21,464 nucleotides of DNA, from contig SGPM01000409.1 of NCBI GenBank assembly GCA_004802725.1, positions 1 to 21,464 on the forward strand, read 5' to 3'. Positions 20,535 to 21,464 of the stretch are shown one piece after another. Source of the stretch: Antrodiella citrinella (taxonomy: Eukaryota; Basidiomycota; Agaricomycetes; Polyporales; Steccherinaceae). The notes below the pieces were generated by a model. It ran no database searches and had not been told where the DNA came from. It saw only the letters and a list, made by a program, of their open reading frames with translations. Numbering within the stretch: position 1 is the stretch's first letter; each line of letters starts with the position of its first letter. A program made the position numbers and the translations under genes.

Positions 20535-21017
20535 CTACTCTTCAGTGTGTGAGATACTACTAGTAGATGTTACTACATGTTCATCGATTTTGACTAACTC
20601 TTGGAGCCCGCTCACGCAGTGTTCAACGAAGCCCAACAGTATCTTCTGCTGCTTGTGATCCCGCCCAATTTCCGACCGAGCCAGGGCAGGTATGCTCTCG
20701 GCTACCATCCCAAGCAAGTACGTGAACTCTGCTTGCATGGCGTCCAAAGGTTCCGAGTTGTCCTGTGTCTGATACGACAGGAATTCTGTGACAGCTAGAT
20801 GTTCACCTGCGTCAAGCGTAGGCCTGAAGAATGATGGTGGCTGAAGTGCAGGTTTGAACTGGCGCAACAAAGGTGTTCGCTGTGCTGGGCGTCCATTGGC
20901 ATAGCCAGGTCTGTTGTAGATGCTGTGAAGAGCACGAGCAAATAGAACATTGGCATCCAGCGTGGGCTCTGCATCAGCTGCTGCTTCTTCAAGGGGTTCT
21001 GTGTCCGACTGGTCACA
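20535..21017 (-). CDS. Unrecognised open frame, possibly transposon-derived
   Basis: This minus-strand frame is open for about 160 codons and likely enters as an exon at 21008 after a CCAG acceptor-like site. It reads LEEAAADAEPTLDANVLFAR, then LLRQFKPALQPPSFF, LDAMQAEFTYLLGMVAESIP and LGFVEHCVSGLQELVKIDEH. It is mostly helical with a charged tail, no transmembrane segment and no recognised domain. No start codon is evident within the exon, so the 5' part would lie to the right, in repetitive sequence. Flanking palindromes and tandem repeats make a mobile-element origin plausible, but no transposase or integrase motif is visible. Confidence 0.35.
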   Translation of the reverse strand, partial: CDQSDTEPLEEAAADAEPTLDANVLFARALHSIYNRPGYANGRPAQRTPLLRQFKPALQPPSFFRPTLDAGEHLAVTEFLSYQTQDNSEPLDAMQAEFTYLLGMVAESIPALARSEIGRDHKQQKILLGFVEHCVSGLQELVKIDEHVVTSTSSISHTEE

Positions 21018-21050
21018 TCAGGAAAAACCACTTTTTTGTAGTTTTTATAG

Positions 21051-21070
21051 CACCTGGTAGCACCTGGTAG
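21051..21070. repeat. Tandem CACCTGGTAG x2
   Basis: Two identical 10-bp copies are abutted, at 21051-21060 and 21061-21070. They lie next to the larger 10-bp repeat arrays. Confidence 0.9.
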
Positions 21071-21114
21071 ACTGTATGTAGTTACACAAAGAAAAATATA
21101 ATTGTCCCAAAACT

Positions 21115-21248
21115 AGTGTAGTTCAGTGTAGTTCAGTAAGGTTCAAGTGTAATTCAGTGGAACTCTCCACAAAGCACATCCATATATTTATATACTATTA
21201 ATGTAGTCTTCAGTGTAGTTCAGTATAGTTCAGTGTAATTCAGTGTAT
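21115..21248. repeat. Two blocks of 10-bp AGTGTAGTTC-type tandem repeats
   Basis: Block 1 (about 21115-21160) has two perfect AGTGTAGTTC units followed by degenerate ones. Block 2 (about 21209-21248) has CAGTGTAGTT, CAGTATAGTT, CAGTGTAATT and a partial unit. About 45 bp of AT-rich sequence separates them. The shared 10-bp period suggests one diverged minisatellite or transposon-end array. Confidence 0.85.
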
Positions 21249-21345
21249 GTTATATTCGTGCAAACTTACCGCCCGGACCCCTCCGAGCCCGGCCTCCGAG
21301 GTTCACCAGGACACTTCCGCGGTAGCGTCCGTTCTGACTTAGGAA

Positions 21346-21404
21346 CGTTGAGCTCACGGGTTTTATGCCGTGATGATCTACTGAGCTTTCCCGTTGAGCT
21401 CACG
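21346..21404. repeat. 13-bp direct repeat CGTTGAGCTCACG
   Basis: Identical copies lie at 21346-21358 and 21392-21404, 46 bp apart, within a GC-richer segment that continues to the window end. GAGCTC is itself palindromic. No coding signal was identified in 21260-21464. Confidence 0.9.
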
Positions 21405-21464
21405 TTTTCTTATCGGACATCCGGAGCTACTACGGAGACCTCCGTGCTCCTCCTCATCTGGTAT

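Overview
The window looks like nuclear DNA of a basidiomycete fungus, most likely an Agaricomycete. The genes are intron-dense: introns are about 45-105 nt with GT-AG ends, and some exons are as short as 16-19 nt. The products are typical of mushroom-forming fungi: eIF3 subunit L, a Qc-SNARE, a single-finger C2H2 protein, a cytochrome P450, a DUF1348 protein and a Zn2Cys6 regulator. I built the gene models by hand by matching splice-site phase to family motifs. All coordinates are genomic spans and the exon lists are in the evidence fields.

Layout. 1-292 holds a 30-bp tandem duplication that contains an inverted repeat. 293-2340 (-) is a non-canonical poly(A) polymerase/terminal nucleotidyltransferase of the Cid1/Trf4 type. 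2562-3685 (-) is a conserved-looking but unrecognised, exon-fragmented coding region, either a separate gene or part of a longer one. 4152-6558 (+) is eIF3l in ten exons, one of whose introns appears to be GC-AG. Convergent to it lies a tail-anchored Syn8/syntaxin-8-type SNARE (6821-7815, -), followed by a C2H2 zinc-finger protein (8320-10066, -).

After a gene-poor 1.1 kb comes a metabolic block: a 12-exon microsomal P450 (11178-13368, -), a DUF1348 NTF2-like protein (14334-14981, -), a divergently transcribed unknown gene (15181 to about 16038, +) and a Zn2Cys6 transcription factor with a fungal regulator domain (17037-19425, +). The P450, DUF1348 and regulator arrangement is compatible with a small co-regulated catabolic or secondary-metabolic locus, but no backbone enzyme is visible.

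The right end (about 20.1-21.46 kb) changes character. It has clustered CACCTC/GAGGTG motifs, an 18-bp perfect palindrome, 10-bp tandem repeats and one unrecognised ORF. This looks like transposon-derived or other repetitive sequence cut by the window edge.

No rRNA, tRNA, CRISPR or prokaryotic-type features were found. No clearly undescribed system stands out. The most useful leads are the unrecognised gene at 2.56-3.69 kb, the microexons, the GC-AG intron and the repetitive right end.
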